A DNA stretch of 29,357 bases from a virus. This document shows, piece by piece, positions 27,304-29,357 of the stretch (its first letter is position 1; each line of letters starts with the position of its first letter). The stretch lies in IMG/VR virus record IMGVR_UViG_3300011116_001110, positions 1-29,357 of that record, one strand, 5' to 3'. A model generated the notes under the pieces. It was not told where the DNA came from, ran no database searches, and saw only the letters and a program-made list of their open reading frames with translations. The position numbers were made by a program, and so were the translations under genes.

Positions 27304-28585
27304 AATTTCTATCTCCTTTCATTTTATTCTGAACTTGAGCCATTAACATAAATGCATCAGTTCCGTCTGTTGACCAGTCTTTATAGGGCTCATCTCCGTA
27401 TTTCATTAAAATATCATTCCATTTTGCTCGGTAATTTCTCAGACAATCAAGCCCTCTTTCACATGCCGGCATACGAATAAAAACTCGGCTAAAAATGCTC
27501 TTCGTAATATCAATTGCCAGCTTTTTGTTAGGTATTCTTTCAACGCTACTAACATTCTTTCCTAGTTGTCTAGACTGATTTATATAACTGTCTGAAGTGG
27601 CTTTCATGTGCTCAGAATCATGAGGAAGGAAATGTTCTTTGTAATGCAAATTGTTCTTAACCCCGAACTCATCAACCCAATTCCAATAATGATTTAGCTC
27701 TTCAAAGCAATTTTCATAGTAAGCAATTGCTCTAATCTCGTTCATGTAAAATTGAAAAACCCAAATGGCAGTAGCATTTTTCCAACCAATATCCCAGAAA
27801 GTAAATGTGGGTATAGTTGAATCAACCGCGAAGTTAGTTATTCGTTTATCTTCTTCAGCATTTTTAAGCTCTTTAGAGAAATACGTACCACTGGATGAGG
27901 CTGTCCAACTTAAATAAAGCTCTTGAAGAATAGTATCTTCATCCAAGCCAAGTGCGCTAATATCTTCAACTGGGAATATATTTTTGCCTTCATTATCAAA
28001 TGTTTTATCAACTGGCAAATACTGGCAATGCCAAATATTAGGATTAGCCATTGCTTCATTGTAAAGCCTATATCCATGGTTGTTGCCTCTGGGCGTGAAC
28101 GTGAGCATTTCAAAGCCGCCATTCTTCAAAATGATAGGCGCCATGTAATTACGAGCAGCTGGGTTTTGAATCGAATATTCATCAAAAAACACCCCAAAAG
28201 CATTCGCCCCCATCTTCTTATTGAATGTTGATTTATCAATCCCAATGAGTTTAATAATAGAGCCGTTCTTAAAAGTTATTTTCATTTCTGAATTATTAAT
28301 TTTATCGATCAGCTCTTTAGGGATGTAATCAATGAATCGCCTACCTTGTTCATCAATAGCGTCCCATACAACCAACTTAGCTTGCGATATTTGAGGAAAT
28401 ACCAATAAGTATAGGGCAACCTTCTTCATTGCAAATGCAGTGGCTATATTGAGCATTAGAAGGGTTTTGCCGGCACGTCTATGAAGCACTAACAAGATAT
28501 GGCGCTTATGCTCATGAAATAAAGCATTCCACGCCTTTTTCTGATATGGATAGAGGTCTAGCTTATACGGTAGTTCTATAATCAT
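27230..28585 (-). CDS. terL: Terminase large subunit
   Basis: 451 aa. ATPase part: Walker A HRRAGKT (35-41), Walker B GVFFDEY (131-137), and a TFTPRGNNHG motif near 161. Nuclease part: FWDIGWKNATAIW (Asp264), LPHDSEH (319-325, Asp322) and the C-terminal GTDAFMLM with the third metal-binding Asp. It powers DNA translocation into the procapsid and cuts genome ends. Size and motif spacing are those of podovirus terminases. ATGA overlap with the tail-fibre gene upstream. Confidence 0.93.
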   Translation of the reverse strand: MIIELPYKLDLYPYQKKAWNALFHEHKRHILLVLHRRAGKTLLMLNIATAFAMKKVALYLLVFPQISQAKLVVWDAIDEQGRRFIDYIPKELIDKINNSEMKITFKNGSIIKLIGIDKSTFNKKMGANAFGVFFDEYSIQNPAARNYMAPIILKNGGFEMLTFTPRGNNHGYRLYNEAMANPNIWHCQYLPVDKTFDNEGKNIFPVEDISALGLDEDTILQELYLSWTASSSGTYFSKELKNAEEDKRITNFAVDSTIPTFTFWDIGWKNATAIWVFQFYMNEIRAIAYYENCFEELNHYWNWVDEFGVKNNLHYKEHFLPHDSEHMKATSDSYINQSRQLGKNVSSVERIPNKKLAIDITKSIFSRVFIRMPACERGLDCLRNYRAKWNDILMKYGDEPYKDWSTDGTDAFMLMAQVQNKMKGDRNYEPNIKPNLLGTDIFSNKFHNYMR

Positions 28586-29357
28586 AATTTAATGTAATAA
28601 TCTATCGCTAGACTTGGATTGCTAACATCAAGCGGCACGTTGCCACCAGTAGTTGTCGTGTCATTAAACGCGCCAGTTGCTTCTGCGATTGGGAATTGAA
28701 ACTCGCCACCCGAGTATTGCTCGACGGTAAAATAACCAAATGTGTGCTTATGATTGACCAAAGTATTAATGTCTTGTTGAGTTGTGTTGTTACCAAAATA
28801 CTCAGAAAGCACAACTTCTCTACTTTGATATGGATACATGTATTGAGATCCGTCACCATCACTGCCCCAGCTTACAAATGCCCCACTAAACGCGTTTGCA
28901 ATTGAAGTTGCTAGTTTGTAAGTTGTACCAGTTTGCCAGACTAGGTAATAGGTTTGATCATACTCTAAACCAAATGGATATTGATCATAAGTAAGCACTC
29001 TAACTGGCTGGTAGTTTTGAAATGGCAGATTAGCAAAACTACCTTTGATTATGACATTACTGTTTGCAAAATCAGATACGTACTCTGTACGCAAATAATC
29101 AGACATAGATCCAGTAGAAACAAATGAACGCCCGCTGATATTAGGCAAATACATTGCTTTGTTTGCCGTAAAATCTTGGCCTGCAGTAATTCCTCTCCCA
29201 CCATCAACAGGGCAAGCCCATTGACTACATCTATTCCATAAATTCATATAAAGGTTAGCGCAATCTGCATTAGCTCTGATGCTCGCTCCTGAAGCCTCAG
29301 CACCAATAGAACCATAACGCATAAGTAAGAACCCGTACGCAGTTAAGTCTGTAAAAG
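28582..29357 (-). CDS. Tail fibre protein, C-terminal part (cut by window edge)
   Basis: The frame is open to the right edge with no stop, so the gene continues beyond it; the ATG at 29322 is probably internal. The visible 258 residues look like a tail-collar/fibre tip: GASIRANADCANLYMNLW, then GGRGITAGQDFTANKAMYLPN and ISGRSF, the 'a..DWaaN..i.LPdl.GR' pattern of fibre C-termini that bind host receptors, followed by beta-rich repeats and the end AIDYYIKL. Directly upstream of the large terminase by an ATGA overlap, which is unusual. Confidence 0.8.
   Translation of the reverse strand, partial: FTDLTAYGFLLMRYGSIGAEASGASIRANADCANLYMNLWNRCSQWACPVDGGRGITAGQDFTANKAMYLPNISGRSFVSTGSMSDYLRTEYVSDFANSNVIIKGSFANLPFQNYQPVRVLTYDQYPFGLEYDQTYYLVWQTGTTYKLATSIANAFSGAFVSWGSDGDGSQYMYPYQSREVVLSEYFGNNTTQQDINTLVNHKHTFGYFTVEQYSGGEFQFPIAEATGAFNDTTTTGGNVPLDVSNPSLAIDYYIKL

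Noticed and set aside
28582-29357. Diversity-generating retroelement at the fibre gene
   Set aside because: I looked because related podoviruses (BPP-1) carry one, but no reverse transcriptase gene or template repeat is in the window.
1-29357. Complete circular genome joined at the window ends
   Set aside because: The fibre frame is open at the right edge and lacks its N-terminal part; joining to position 1 puts a stop just upstream without a start codon.
1-29357. CRISPR arrays, tRNA genes, integrase, transposase
   Set aside because: No spaced direct repeats, no cloverleaf-like sequences and no such proteins were recognised on either strand.

Overview
The window is almost entirely bacteriophage DNA: a tailed phage of the short-tailed (podovirus-like) type, or a prophage of one. 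It is strongly AT-rich, uses the standard code with AGGAG-type ribosome sites, and encodes a spanin pair with an outer-membrane lipoprotein, so the host should be an AT-rich Gram-negative bacterium, probably a gammaproteobacterium (inference). I see no integrase, tRNA or transposase. The right edge cuts through a tail-fibre gene, so the window is not a complete genome.

Layout. (a) 1-1103, minus strand: a gene with an in-frame stop, a 133-aa unknown and a possible small terminase, read from a promoter near 1150. (b) 1203-4395, plus strand: small unknown genes (one DUF551-like, one resembling the RNA polymerase alpha C-terminal domain), split by a 393-bp intergenic stretch with a nested palindrome, a UUCG hairpin and a perfect 26-nt-arm polypyrimidine mirror repeat. 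(c) 4403-4946: two tiny divergent genes with overlapping promoters, then a pseudoknot-shaped RNA at the 3' end of the plus-strand gene. (d) 4940-6075, minus strand: regulator operon with two overlapping helix-turn-helix genes. (e) 6245-13309, plus strand: early DNA-metabolism operon (ERF annealing protein, TetR-like protein, YqaJ exonuclease, SSB, primase-helicase), interrupted by a three-gene minus-strand cassette (10350-11387) with a DUF559-like nuclease. (f) 29357-13302, minus strand: late genes in the order tail fibre, large terminase, endolysin, small membrane protein, Rz/Rz1 spanins, an exported Cys-rich protein, then from a consensus promoter the major capsid protein, two related decoration-like proteins, tail adaptor, tail tube, ejection proteins, small genes, portal, Bbp19-like protein and scaffold.

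How it fits together. A 21-bp operator, best stated as GTTTAT-N9-ATAAAC, recurs in the 6.1-6.2 kb regulatory gap and again in the 1.2 kb divergent promoter region. This suggests that one repressor, probably from the regulator operon, controls both early regions, much as lambda repressor acts at OL and OR. ERF, YqaJ and SSB form a recombination module and the primase-helicase drives replication. The late block packages DNA, builds the capsid and tail, and lyses the cell through an exported muramidase and spanins.

The most unusual signals are the H-DNA-type mirror repeat at 2992-3048, the ABA'B' pseudoknot at 4885-4946, the stand-alone alpha-CTD-like protein at 4102-4395, the shared operators, and the separation of portal and scaffold from the capsid gene.
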